Assembly: GCA_958450365.1 (NCBI GenBank)
Contig: CAUEEP010000754.1
Coordinates: 1,768,001 to 1,832,000, forward strand
From: Mesorhabditis belari
Lineage: Eukaryota > Nematoda > Chromadorea > Rhabditida > Rhabditidae
Reading direction: 5' to 3'
Length of the DNA: 64,000 nucleotides
Both the position numbers and the translations under genes were made by a program. The notes beneath the pieces are model-generated. The model made no database searches. It saw only the letters and a program-made list of their open reading frames with translations, and had not been told where the DNA came from. Positions 36,463 to 49,949 of this stretch are shown here, piece by piece. Positions within the stretch are counted from its first letter, which is position 1. Every line of letters starts with the position of its first letter.

Positions 36463-36975
36463 GGGAGTGGGACAAATGTGACCTTTTTTTTGCGCACCCG
36501 GACATTTGCGCACCTTTTTTTTGCCCACCCGGACATTTGCGCACCTTTTTTTCCGCACTTAGCCCATTAGCGCACCTTTTTTCGCGTTTTAAAAAAGCTC
36601 TAAAAGCTAATATTAACCAATTTCTATTCCAAAAGTTGTTTTTCTAGGTAATTTGAGGGGGTAGAATCGAAATTTTGGCATATCAGAGCTTGTGGAACCA
36701 ATTTGATAGACAAAACGGCTAGGTTACAGAAAATTGTTGATTTTTCTCTTTGTTTAATTCCGTCCGTTCGCTTCCACAAGCTCTGATATGCCAAAATTTC
36801 GATTCTACGCCCTAAGATTACCTAGAAAAACAACTTTTGGAATAGAAATTGGTTAATATTAGCTTTTAGAGCTTTTTTAAAACGCGAAAAAAGGTGCGCT
36901 AATGGGCTAAGTGCGGAAAAAAAGGTGCGCAAATGTCCGGGTGCGCAAAAAAGGTCGCATTTGTCCCACTCCCCT
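36463..36975. mobile_element. 513-bp foldback element with ~200-bp arms
   Basis: The left arm (36463 to about 36690) and right arm (about 36776-36975) are inverted copies; tips read GGGAGTGGGACAAATG. The left arm has one extra ~30-bp copy of an internal CACCCGGACATTTGCGCACC unit. There is no ORF. It sits 18 bp from the hairpin at 36261-36445. Confidence 0.85.
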
Positions 36976-37696
36976 ACGATGTAAATTTTCAGCTTGTTTT
37001 GCTCAATTCTTCCCTTTTCAATCACAAATATTATTTTAAGCTACTCATGGGGTGTTGATTGACCAATTAGAGTGCAAATTTCGAAAAGCTCATTGATTCA
37101 CGAATGAGTTTGGCGCTTTAGGCTTTAAATTAATGCTTTTGCAAGAATTTAAGAAGAAAATGAGGTTTAGAATGAAAAAAAATGTTTAAAAAGAGAAACG
37201 AAAAGTAAAAAGGTGCAATTCTAGCCGAAGTCTAGCTTGATCCGCAAAAAATTGACAACAATTGTTTGATGTTTGAGTTACCTGTTGGCAAGACAGCCTT
37301 TTTCTCCAAAAGACGATGCTCCTATTGACGTAGTCGTTAGCGCAGATAAGTCGCCTGTTTGCTGGAAATTTTCTAGCCCCAAAATTGCACAAGATTGCGA
37401 AAGGGTTACTGCTATTGGAGATAAAGGCTGTCTTGCCAACAGGGTTACTGCTATTCAGCAAAACTTTAGGCAATTCTACAATTCATATATGTTTCTTGAT
37501 GTTTGTAAATTTTAAATTAGATTTTTGTCCTTTTCATTCATCTTTTTACCTTTTTAAACTTTCATTTTACTTATTCATTTCATTTTATTCATTCATTCAT
37601 TTCATTTTACTCATTCATTTCATTTTATTCATTAATTTCATTTTATTCATTCATTCATTTTACTAATTTATTAATTTTCAGCTTTACGAAGAAAGA

Positions 37697-40360
37697 ATGG
37701 CTTTGCGTGTCGATTATGAGGGAAGCAATGAAGTGGGCGTCTTCTGCAAGCTCACCAACTCCTATTGTTTGGTGGGCATCGGTGGTACGCAAAATTTCTA
37801 CAGGTTGGGTTTTTTTGGGTCGAAAGTATGCTAGATCTAGAAACGTTGGTCATTATAGTTTCATTTTAGCCCAATAAGCATAATTTGGTTAGTTTAGTCT
37901 GGTTAATAGTCTAGTTTCTTCGGAAAATGGATAACTAGTCAAAAACCACTGGCCTCAAAAAGCACTGGCCTCAAAAAGCACAAAAAGCACTGGCCATTTA
38001 AATCTTTTAAAGAACTGGCCTATTAAATTTAAATGATTTAAACTAACCGAATAGGAGACTTTGGTTCAAAGCATAGCCTGCTTGGTATTAAACGTCCATT
38101 GCTTGTAATTTCTTACAGTTAATAAGCACCAATAAGTACAGTTAATAAGCACCAACAATACAGGATGTCCTAAAAGTTCTTATACTTTTTATAAACGGAA
38201 AGTTTGACTCGGAAAAAATGCTATTTTTGAAAAACTAACGCCGGATTATGAAAATCTAGTTTTTTTAACCGTACTATACTTTTTTTGCACAAAAGTTGAA
38301 ACTCTAAACATATTTTTGATGAGGATAAAGGGTCTTCATAGCGCTTTTTTTTATTTTTTGATTCGGTATTCAGTAGAATCGCTGGAAAATTTTTCGTCTT
38401 TGAGATATAAAGGTTCGTTTGTGGCTTGTTTTCAAGAAAAACTTAGGTATATCAAATGCTAACAACAGTTTTTGGAAAAATTTCATGCTGCAAAGTTTAA
38501 GTCAACTTTCGCAAAAACCTTCAACGGCCAGACTTGGATGTAAAAAAATCCTAGTCAAAAGGTTGTTGAGAGTTTAAATCTTTTGATGAAAACGAGTATA
38601 TTGGGGTAAAAATACCTGGATTTTTAGAATCCGGCGTTAGTTTTCCAAAATTCATGTGTTTTTAAGTCAAAAAATGCTTACAGAAAAAATATAAGAACTT
38701 TTGGGACACCCTATACAAGTAGTTTATGAACCAAAAAGGTAAAGCAAATCTAATGTTTTTCATTTAGTATCGTTGAGGCGGAATTGGCTGAAGTGGTTCC
38801 AGTGATACATACAACGATCTCGGGAACCCGGATAGTTGGACGATTGACAGCCGGAAATCGGTAAGGATCTTGTTGACAAAGAAACAAATGTTGAATTACC
38901 CACAACAGTTTGCAATAAAGTCAGTATAGCAATGTTAGGGTTGACTTTTAGTTAAAGTGTTGAAGAAATAGTTGAAGGAAAATTACTTGACTTTTACTTT
39001 AGTTGAATCGTAGAACGATGTTACCGATCTATTATTGAATTACTTATCTAATTGTTCTTTTTAGGCACGGTCTTCTCGTTCCAAATTCTACCACTGATCA
39101 AGAACTTCAACACATCAGAAATGCCCTTCCAGATGAGGTGAATTTATGAGCTTTAAAGAATTTAATCTATTTTACCAATGAGAGTTCAGTCCAAGAATAA
39201 ATTTTCTGGTTTAGGTGCAAATTCGCCGTGTGGACGAGCGTTTGTCAGCGCTCGGAAATGTGATTGCTTGCAACGATCACGTGGCTCTTGTACACGCCGA
39301 GATCAGCGAGGAGACAGAAAAAGTAAAATTTTGTTTAAATCCAATATTATTGAGTCGGCCCATAAGTAATTTCAAACAGAAATATTTATTCCAATAGTGG
39401 CATCTAAATCAATCAAAATAGTTTGCATCTTTTTCGATAACCTGTGCCCATTTTATTGATAGAAGGTGAATTCCGCTCTCTCAAAAGGCTTTAGCTTTGA
39501 GGCGAAGTAGCTCTACCAATCTTTTGGCATATTTTATCTGTAAAGTGCCCTCCGAATATGCTCATTTAGCAGAAGATAAAAAGCATGCCCAATCACTGAA
39601 AGTGTTTTAAAATAGGGGAATGCTGTTGTCTCTTTTAATGGTAAACACTGAGCGACAACTAAAACTTAACACCAAAATTTCTTTTCTTTGCCGTGACTCA
39701 TTACTTATGGGTCAACCCAATAGATTGCTTACAGGCTCTACAAGAAGTGCTCAAAGTCGAAGTGTTTCGTGTGACGCTTGGACAGAATTCTTTGGTAAGT
39801 CTTTAGATTCTTTTTATTTGCGATAAAGCGTTAGTTACATTGTAATCTAACTCTCAAGATTATATTATTCAGGTGGGAAGTTACTGTTCTCTTTCGTCAC
39901 AAGGATGCTTAGTGGCTGCGCGAACTCCTCCAGAAACACAAAGGGAACTTGCTGCTCTTTTGCAGGTATGTTTTGATTCAGTTATTAGTTCAAGAAGAAC
40001 AAATAATTGAAGAGTCGTTTGTTGACTTTTGTGTTTAGATCCCGGTTGTGGCTGGTACAGTGAATCGAGGTAGTGAGCTAATTGGTGCTGGGATGTGTGT
40101 GAACGATTGGATCGCTCTCACAGGTGATTTTTCATGTTTAATATTGAGCTATCTTAGATGTTAACAACGATAAGTCGTAAAGAGGTTGAGGTTTAAAGAA
40201 CGTCAATCTTTTCTTTTACCAGCTAATTATTCGTGTTTTAGGCCTGGATACGACTTCGACCGAATTGTCGGTGGTCGAATCGATCTTCAAATTGGGCGAT
40301 AATCAACCGACAGCAATCAACAGTCAATTGAGGGATACACTCATCGAAAGCATGTTATAA
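37697..40360 (+). CDS. eif-6: eukaryotic translation initiation factor 6
   Basis: Anti-association factor that binds the 60S subunit and is needed for its biogenesis; nucleolar and cytoplasmic. Eight exons (37697-37803, 38768-38860, 39065-39137, 39215-39322, 39735-39794, 39873-39965, 40039-40123, 40242-40360) give 245 aa, the same length as human eIF6. The five-fold pseudosymmetric pentein repeats are visible: [92 protein letters not shown] and [15 protein letters not shown]. Intron 1 contains a 553-bp MITE and intron 4 a mariner-derived MITE. PEX11 follows 477 bp downstream on the same strand. Confidence 0.97.
38161..38713. mobile_element. 553-bp MITE, CAGGRTGTCC ends, eif-6 intron 1
   Basis: Starts CAGGATGTCCTAAAAGTTCT at 38161 and ends AGAACTTTTGGGACACCCTA at 38713, with TA on both sides (38159-38160, 38714-38715). 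The inverted arms include ACTAACGCCGG and CCGGCGTTAG further in. The GGGTGTCCCAAAAGT end and TA target are typical of Tc1/mariner-derived non-autonomous elements. Confidence 0.8.
39350..39720. mobile_element. mariner-derived MITE, eif-6 intron 4
   Basis: The ends are TTGAGTCGGCCCATAAGTAA and, reversed from 39720, TTGGGTTGACCCATAAGTAA. TA flanks are at 39348-39349 and 39721-39722. This TIR style (TTGGGT..CC.ATAAGTAAT) is that of mariner elements. The interior is 371 bp and lacks an intact transposase. The MITE ends only 14 bp before the exon 5 boundary at 39735. Confidence 0.8.
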
Positions 40361-40837
40361 AGTAAATCATAAAGATTGTTCCTCTTTTTGCATTCTTTCT
40401 CAAATCTATCATTTTTACGTGGTGTTGTTATTCCTGAATTTTGGCAACATTTTCCATTTTTGATCTTTGTGCAAATTGCTGTTTTGTTGTTCGTTCGTTG
40501 TTGGACTCATTTTGCTTGTTGAGAGTTTGAAATTTGTTAGTTAAATAAAATATCCATTTATAAAAAGCGCAGCTACAGGGATTTTGGAATTTGCACTGTA
40601 GTTTGGTCACTGGTGCGCACAAGAAAGATTTGCTCACTCGTGCCAATTTGTAGTGTCCTCTTTCTTGATATCATTTCTTTTCATTTCCCTTTTCCCCGCA
40701 GACAATTCCTTGCCTTTTCCCATCAATTTTGTGCTCTTTGTTCGGGTATTCAGGCGGGTAAAGTAAGCTGATCGAGTGGTTACTGGTAAAGATTTGGGTT
40801 AAGTTAAAATAATTGCTTTTGTAGATTTATTTATCAA
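40361..40837. other. eif-6 / prx-11 intercistronic region
   Basis: A 477-bp same-strand gap with an AATAAA at about 40545 and a GCTTTTGTAG acceptor at 40814-40823, 14 bases before the prx-11 ATG. Consistent with an operon processed by trans-splicing, though no donor evidence is available. Confidence 0.45.
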
Positions 40838-42020
40838 ATGGCGGCTCCAATTCAATTACCGAATTTGGATGCGATTCTTAAATCGCTTGGATCCTACGCT
40901 GGACGGGATAAGGTTTATTCTAATCCATTTTTCTTAAAATAAAAATCTTTTTAGGCATTGAGAACCATCTATTTTATGATCCAACTACATGCACAAAGGA
41001 GTTTAAAAGGAAAAGAATGGATGGTTGGTAATGTTTAAACGTTTAACCACAGATTAAACCTAAATTAAATTGGATTACCCGTGATAGAATCCTAGAGTAG
41101 TCTTACGGCAAGTTATCATTCGTGTACTTAGGCTATTGCTAAACAAATGTCGACCACTCGCATGGTTCTCCGACAACTCAATGGACCCACACAATACAAA
41201 GCCCTTCAAGCACTACCCGGTTTATCGAGAATTCTTGACAAGTGAGTAGCTGATGATCTTGATTTTTGAAGATTGATAGATAAAAGGTTTAATCGCTATT
41301 CCACTATTCAGATTTGATTTCACCTGTGTGAGCACGGTGACCGTCGCCTATTCGATCTATTGGGCTGTCGAGTTGATAGCTTGGCTTTCGGATTCAAAGG
41401 TTTGTCTAATTAGATAGACTAGCCCATAGTTGGTAGATCCGAATTCGAACTAACAAGTTACTTCTAAAAAAAAATTCAGGTTTTGCCATATGATTCGGTG
41501 CGTTTATTCCGATACTGTCTCTACTTGTGGTTGGTGGCGATTGTAGCTGGGTTTTTGAAACAGGTGAATGAAAGAATTTGAAATATTATCGTATAAACAA
41601 AGAAAACTTTAGATTCGAGAAGTTTATCGAAAGCGACACACGAAAGGATGGGATGATTTGGTGACTTTGGTAAGTGAAAGGCTAAGGCTAGGTATTTTTT
41701 AGATATTGAGCTAGATATTGGGCTAGATATTGAGCTAGATATTGGGCTAGATATTTAGCTAGATATTGGGCTAGATATCTAGCTAGATATTGGGCTAGAT
41801 ATTGAGCTGGATATTGGGCCAGATATTTACCTAGAGATTTTCTTGTGGTTAAGTCCGGTAAATTGAATGGAGAAACTTTTAGCTTGGTTTAACATGTGAG
41901 GGAATCTCGGCGATCAATATGTTACCCCATAAATTATTGTGGGCCGGCAAATTGCAACCGAAACACTCGGCTACTTTATCTCTCATTGCATCGGCGATCG
42001 GATGGAGTAAAACTTTTTAG
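40838..42020 (+). CDS. prx-11: PEX11-family peroxisomal membrane protein
   Basis: Peroxisome proliferation factor (PEX11C/gamma-like). Seven exons (40838-40912, 40955-41023, 41132-41241, 41312-41399, 41480-41563, 41613-41669, 41883-42020) give 206 aa. The N-terminus has the family's amphipathic start LKSLGSYAGRDKALRTIYFM. The middle reads SVTVAYSIYWAVELIAWLSD and FRYCLYLWLVAIVAGFL, membrane-embedded segments. The C-terminus CEGISAINMLPHKLLWAGKL matches the PEX11 signature NLADLANAVHWLP..VLWAGR. Intron 6 holds a GCTAGATATTGG repeat. Confidence 0.9.
41695..41830. repeat. 12-bp GCTAGATATTGG repeat in prx-11 intron 6
   Basis: About eleven copies of (G)AGCTAGATATTG or GGGCTAGATATTG in tandem. Confidence 0.8.
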
Positions 42021-43334
42021 ATGCCTGTTGTGATCGTGAAATTCTCGAGTAGACATGTCTTTTTTTTTAGTTATACTTTGTAGTTTTATCGACTCGGTGT
42101 ACTCTGAGCAACTCAAGGTGCATATTTGACCGGTAAAGTTACAAAAAAGCGAATAGTTTGATCTAATGCCAGTTCTAGTTAGGCACATACATTCCCCAAA
42201 GCACCAGGGTTCTCAATTTTGTGCAGATTTTGGCACAAAATTCTTAGATACAAGCCGTTAGACGAAAATTCGTATTCCTTTTCACATAGTCATTCCAAAT
42301 TTTTCCCTGTATTCCCGAATTCTCCAGCTCTTTTGTCGGCTTTTCCCTCATATCAGCCATCGAAATCTAATCGCTATTTTGATGCATAGAAATGCCTTTG
42401 TTTTCGTTTATTCCTCCCGGTCTTTTTTTTGTGTGATCCATGAGCACTGAATAAATGCTATACATTTTGCGGATTCATCCATGCAAAATTGCATCACAAT
42501 TTGTTCGGATTCATGATGAAAAATTGAATTTTTGGATTCGGAGAATAGTTGGAGGATGTCGACGATCGTTCGAGGATTGGAGGATTTCTAGGAATTGCTC
42601 GAATTTCATCACGATTCTACGGAATTTATGATGAAAAGATGGTCTGCTGCTTGATTTTTTGGGGAAAAACGTGGTGATTTATGCCGACAATATCGAGCTT
42701 TTTTCCAAGCGTTTTCCCCATTTCCAGGAAAGCTTTTCAATAAAAGGGCTGTGTGATTTAGAGAAACGTGGCGTTCTGCCTTTTCCTTTCCCTATTCTCT
42801 TTGACCTCTTTTCCCCACTCTTCCATAAATATCGTCGAAAAAGCGATGGCCAAATGTGCGCGCATTTCATTTGCAACACACTTGTGTCAACAATTTTTCG
42901 CCGATTTCTCGATTGAATCCATTTTTTGGCCGATTTCTCGATTCAATCCATTTTAAATTGCTGTGTTTTAGGTTCTACTTGAGCAGCTATTGATTCTAGA
43001 TTTCTTTTTTTAGTTTGCTGTTTGTTTGTTTTTTGAATTTACTACTTAAAAAGATTGTAAAAGATTTCAGTTTAGAAAGCTTGATAAAATCTATCAAAAA
43101 TTTTGCTAGATTTCTTGAATTTAATTTTAAAATCATCAAATATCATGTTATTGCCGCGATTGCGTTTTTGAAAGAACAAACAAAGTTGTTTACAAACGAA
43201 AGTTCATCTCATTTTGGTTTTCTTCTGAAAAAGCACCAACACTTTTTGAAATATTCAATCTATAAGCTATCAGAAGAAGTAATTCTTTTTTTTATTCAGG
43301 TTACTCGGTCTCCCATCTCGTCCATCCCAATCAA
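42021..43334. other. intergenic region, prx-11 to gale-1
   Basis: A 1.3-kb gap, AT-rich. One 163-codon open frame (43015-43506) overlaps the true gale-1 exon in another frame and looks random (Lys/Phe/Ile-rich). A TTTTTATTCAG near 43290-43300 may be the trans-splice site of gale-1. Confidence 0.5.
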
Positions 43335-45453
<2,119 letters not shown>

Positions 45454-46128
45454 TCGCTTTTAATTTATAGATTTTCAATCAGTTTTCTTCTTTCTCTTGT
45501 CATATTTGTCATCTGTGATCATTTAATATTTAAGTATGTTCAAAATATTTAAGTATGTTCAAAATGTTTAAGTATGTTCAAAATCAATCAGTATTATAGA
45601 TTCTTTCATTTTCTTGTTGAGAAGTATTGCCTAGTTATACATTGTGATTAGCTTTTTTTGTCTTGCCATTCAAAGTTAGCACTCTTCTTTCCATTCTGAA
45701 AATTCTCCAAACCGATTCTTGACCAATTCTTTTTTTTTCTAACACTCTGTGATAATTGTTGTTATGGTTTGACTAACGATTAATAAAGATTTAGGTGTGA
45801 AATGATTTTAATAATTTGTTTGAAGTTACTACAAGTTACTTTGAAGGTTTAAGAAGTTTACGTAACTAAGAACAGACAAACTAACATTCTTTAAAGTGTT
45901 TTGCTTTGTAAGATGTTTTGTAAGAAAGTCGTTGAGTGTTCTTTTCAAGATATTCAATCGAATCATTTAACTCCATATCTCAAGAAACATATGAAGGTTT
46001 CGAGAGATTTACTTTTTTTGCTTAAAAGAGTCGTTGAGAAGGCTTGTTTTGAAAGTTTGTATACCGAAATTTCTACAGGAGTCCTACTTTATTCTTTTTA
46101 TAAACTTCAGAGATCTTTTTACAGGTTA
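45454..46128. other. gale-1 / selb-1 gap
   Basis: A same-strand 675-bp gap. It has a short AATATTTAAGTATGTTC triplication at about 45527-45583, an AATAAA near 45781 and a TTTTTACAG acceptor at 46116-46124 just before the selb-1 ATG. Confidence 0.5.
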
Positions 46129-48433
46129 ATGGCCGCTCTATGCACGCTGAATGTCGGAATACTCGGTCATGTCGGTATATGATTTAATTCAACTTTGGAA
46201 ATTTCATTAAGATGCTGGAAAGACGACGTTGACAAGAGCAATTGCGTCACTCTCATCCACCAATGCTTTCGATAAACATGCGGGAAAAGAAGGCCGACAT
46301 AACACAATCGATTTGGGGTAAGAATTAAATGAATTGACCTATATCCACTTTAGATTCTCATCTTTGGTTGTTGACGGACGAAGATTAGCGTTAATCGATT
46401 GTCCCGGACACGCTTCACTTATTCGATCGGTTCTTGCGGCTAGTACGGTAAGAAATCAACATAAAAACTTGTAATCGAGCAACGTTTAGGTATTCGACAT
46501 GGCTCTTGTTGTGGTCGATGCACAAAAAGGAATTGAGCAACAAACAGCGGTTTGTTTTTCATTTCTTTTATTTGACTAATTGATAAATTCTAGGAACATC
46601 TCTTGTTAGCGGCTCTATTCTGTCCGAAACATGTGCTCGTCGTGCTCAACAAAATCGATTTGATAGAAGAAAACGAGGTAAGTAAGGAATTTAGTCGTTC
46701 AATTAAGATTCTCAGATAGATCCGGCAAAGAAGAGGGTTCGAAAAGCGTTGAAAGCTATCGGGATTTCTGAAGAAACGCCGATTATTCCGTGCAGCGTGC
46801 TTCAACGACCTGAGGTAGCGCTTTTTCTATAAAAAGAATGCTTTATTTTCCTTTAGGCAGCGTTATCATCGATTACCAATTCTCTCAATTCACTTCTCTA
46901 CGAGCCGACTCGAAACATTTCATCACCATTCCTCATGGCCATCGATCATTGTTTTCCGATCAAAGGCAAGGGTACAGTGCTGACAGGAACTGTACTCGAG
47001 GGAATTGTCAAGTGAGTATAAAGAATATAGGACTTCGCACAACAGAGTCAATACGGAGAAATACGGAGATCGAGATTCTTTTAGAATCAATACGGAGATC
47101 GAGATTCCGATTCTGAAAGAGAAATGTAAAGTGAAGGGAATTCAATCGTGGAAAGAAAGCGTTGACAAGGTTGTATTTTAAGATTATCTTTTATCAAGAG
47201 GTTTAGGTGAGTGCCGGTGAACGAGGTGCTCTTTTGGTGTCAAATCTCTCATCGGATTCCCTCGATCGAGCACTCATCTCTGCGCCGAATACCCTTTCAT
47301 CTATTCAAAATCTCATCGCTACGACGTCTTCGATTACTTTCTTTAAAGGTAACAGTTTTTGTCATACTTTTATTAAAGATTAAGATGTGATGGGTCTTTG
47401 TGACAGCTTTTTTTATCGTAACCGCTATAAAAGTATGCAGTTATATCATTAAAACTTTAGATACAATACAAAGCGGTCGCAAGCTACACATTTCAACGGG
47501 TTTTGAGACGTTAATGGGTACATGTCAGTTTCTGAGAAAATTCGAGGTATGATATGCAATTTTTTTTCCAACGGAACAATTGTGATTTAGTCTGAATACG
47601 AACGATTGACGGAAATCCAGCCGGATTGCCTAGTTTTTCTACAATTGGCGAAACCGATCTACTCAAAAATCGACTCGATATACGTTGCATCAACACTTGA
47701 TCATCAAGGAAAAGGCTGTAGGTGTGGATTGATTGGTTTTATCAAACGTCTAGTTTATTGCACAGTTAGACTATTATTTCTGATTTCAGATTCCCATTCC
47801 ATGGCCAATTTCAACAAGTGATCACTGACGAGAAAACGCTACGAATATTTACAAGGAAGCAAAGACAAGGGATTGTGGAAAGAATTGAAAATGATAGGTA
47901 GCTCTTGTAATCAAAATTTATCTAACTTTTTCATTACAGATCGGTGATTTGCAAAGATCTGTTCAAGAAGGAAAGTAAAATCGAAATCTACGAAAGAATG
48001 GAGATCATTTTGTCGACTGGAGAGGTGATTTAAAGAAAAAGCGGAGAATAGGATATTGAAAAAAGCTTTTCTAAAGCTGAAATATACCTAATATTATAGT
48101 TATCGTTTAGATTGGACGAATCGAACATTCTTTTGGGAAAGGCGGCAAGGCAAGGATATCGATTAGAGATGGTTGGGCTTTGAAATTTATTTTTGCACGA
48201 TTGTTTGTACTAACGGTGGTACTTAACGGTTTACTAACAAGATTTTACAGTTTTGGCAAGCGAAGACTTCTGGAAAATATGATAATTTCAACATTTCAGG
48301 TTTAAAACCCGAGACGATAGAGAAATTCGAGGCGAAAAACGGGGAAATCGAGGTGATTCTACACTTGAAGAAGTATCTAGCCGATCGATCGATTCGCGCG
48401 TATTTACCTGAAGTTTTGAATACAGCTATCTAA
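46129..48433 (+). CDS. selb-1: selenocysteine-specific elongation factor (EEFSEC/SelB)
   Basis: GTPase that delivers Sec-tRNA(Sec) to the ribosome at UGA codons with SECIS elements. Fifteen exons (46129-46174, 46212-46317, 46354-46447, 46490-46549, 46594-46677, 46716-46814, 46857-47011, 47085-47169, 47207-47348, 47461-47546, 47591-47721, 47790-47897, 47940-48024, 48111-48171, 48300-48433) give 491 aa. GTPase motifs: G1 GHVDAGKTTL, G3 DCPGHASL, G4 NKID. EEFSEC-specific stretches: FLMAIDHCFPIKGKGTVLTG and IEIPILK, then domain 4-like ICKDLFKKESKI and IGRIEHSFGKGGKARI. The G-domain insert of vertebrates is absent, giving a shorter protein. Exon 8 has a duplicated acceptor (see findings). The ATG follows TTTTTACAG. 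Confidence 0.94.
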
Positions 48434-48692
48434 ATATATTTTTTTCGTTTTTGTTAATTTTTATGATTGTGCTATGTGGATATTTTTGAGCTGCGGGTTT
48501 AATAATAAATCTTTTTTTTGTCTGAACATTAAGCACTTTTGAGGTTTTGTCGCCGGGCTTACTTCTTTTAGTGATGAAAAATTAAGTATTTTACATTGTT
48601 AGTTTGTTAAATGGACATGTTAAATATGTTAAAGAATAAATATGCGAAATTATAAATAATTTCAAGTTTCTTTTGTTAGTCTTTCGTTTTAG

Positions 48693-49949
48693 ATGGCGAC
48701 ATCGATCATTTCAAGGATCGGCATTTGCTGTTTCCAACAAAGAAGTTTCGCCGCGACTTTGGTGAGTTTAGGGTTTTTTGTTAAAATGGTAGCAATCCAT
48801 TCAAATACGGAACCGTATAGTTTTGAGTTCTTTTGATTATTTTGTTGTATAGATAAGTGCTTATTTTTCATGCTCTCATCTTTAGTTACTCAATTCACGA
48901 TGCACCATCTCGACAAGTCGAATAAATCGAGCGAGCACGGCTGATGAAGAAGATGATGGTTTACCGAAGGATTACAAATTGAAAATAATTAGGGTGAGTG
49001 TAAGTAGTAAGAAGAAATCGGTTGAATGTTGTATGGTATTGTTTTAAAAATAGGACCGGTCAGTCATAGATGAAATCTTTCCACACTTTGGTAATATTCA
49101 ACGCTAATTGCATTGTTTTTAATGCTTTGATCTTTTCTTTTAGCAAACTTTTTTTTTTAGCCAGGTAGCCGTCGTCTCGACACTTTTGTGAACCGAACAT
49201 GTGGAAAAAGCAGCTCGTAAAGTTTTTCTGAAAAGTTGACCTAAGCAAATAAAGCTGACTGTAGTTAATAAAATTTAACAATTCTTTTTAGACAAGTTGA
49301 AAAGCTGATCTTGACGGGGAAAGTGCGCGTCAACGAGGAAGCTGTTACGAAACGAGCGTACAATGTGAGTTTGTTATCTCTTTTTACTTCTCTAGTATTC
49401 AATTTAGATTCAACAAGGCGATGTGATTGATGTGTGGAATCAGGATTACCCGGAAAACAAAGATTTGGCCGAGGTACGTGTTTATCGAAGTTTTTTTTAT
49501 AGTTTTTCTTTGAAATTAAAGTTGAATCGTTTCACGGCAAGCTGTAAAACAGAATATCAATTTAGTGGTTGTTTTTAGATTGATCGAGCTGAGGTGGTCG
49601 ACTATGAGGTGACGGCGAATGGATACGATATAAAGGTGAGGAGTGTTTTGTGAAAGAGATCGATGGAATCGGACAGGATTGCTCGATTCAAAGAGATTGG
49701 AAAAATCTTGATGATTTCTCAAATTAAGGCAAAAAAAAATCAAAGAAAGCTTAGATTTCACAGGTTTTGTGAGAACATGAAATAGAACTTCTGTACAGAA
49801 ATTAACCATAAACCATACAGCTTACCCAAATCATAAGTTAACCATATCTATGATTCATAAAGTTTGCAACTTTTTACTAAAATTCTATTCAGATCAAACA
49901 CTGGCGCAAATTCCTGGTCGAAAATTGGCGTGGTGGGAGTGGAAAATGA
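48693..49949 (+). CDS. MTRES1/C6orf203-like mitochondrial S4-domain protein
   Basis: Predicted mitochondrial RNA-binding protein related to mitochondrial transcription rescue factor 1. Exons: 48693-48761, 48886-48993, 49054-49090 (optional), 49165-49216 (or 49161-49216 if the optional exon is skipped), 49292-49364, 49408-49473, 49579-49635, 49893-49949; 172 or 161 aa, both in frame. The N-terminus MATSIISRIGICCFQQRSFA is basic/amphipathic like a targeting peptide. The S4 domain reads SRRLDTFVNRTCGKSSS, QVEKLILTGKVRVNEEAVTK, QQGDVIDVW. The C-terminal EVVDYEVTANGYDIKIKHWR parallels the KVFEEK..YRVVLRRWK end of MTRES1. The ATG lies directly after TTTTAG, 259 bp from selb-1, suggesting a shared operon. 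Confidence 0.82.

Larger units (their letters stand above)
35100..37696. other. divergent intergenic region with repeats
   Basis: Separates the leftward transporter from rightward eIF6, so it should hold both promoters. It contains a 13-bp minisatellite (35515-35975), a large hairpin (36261-36445), a foldback element (36463-36975) and a CATTCATTTCATTTTA repeat (37555-37670). No gene seen. Confidence 0.6.
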
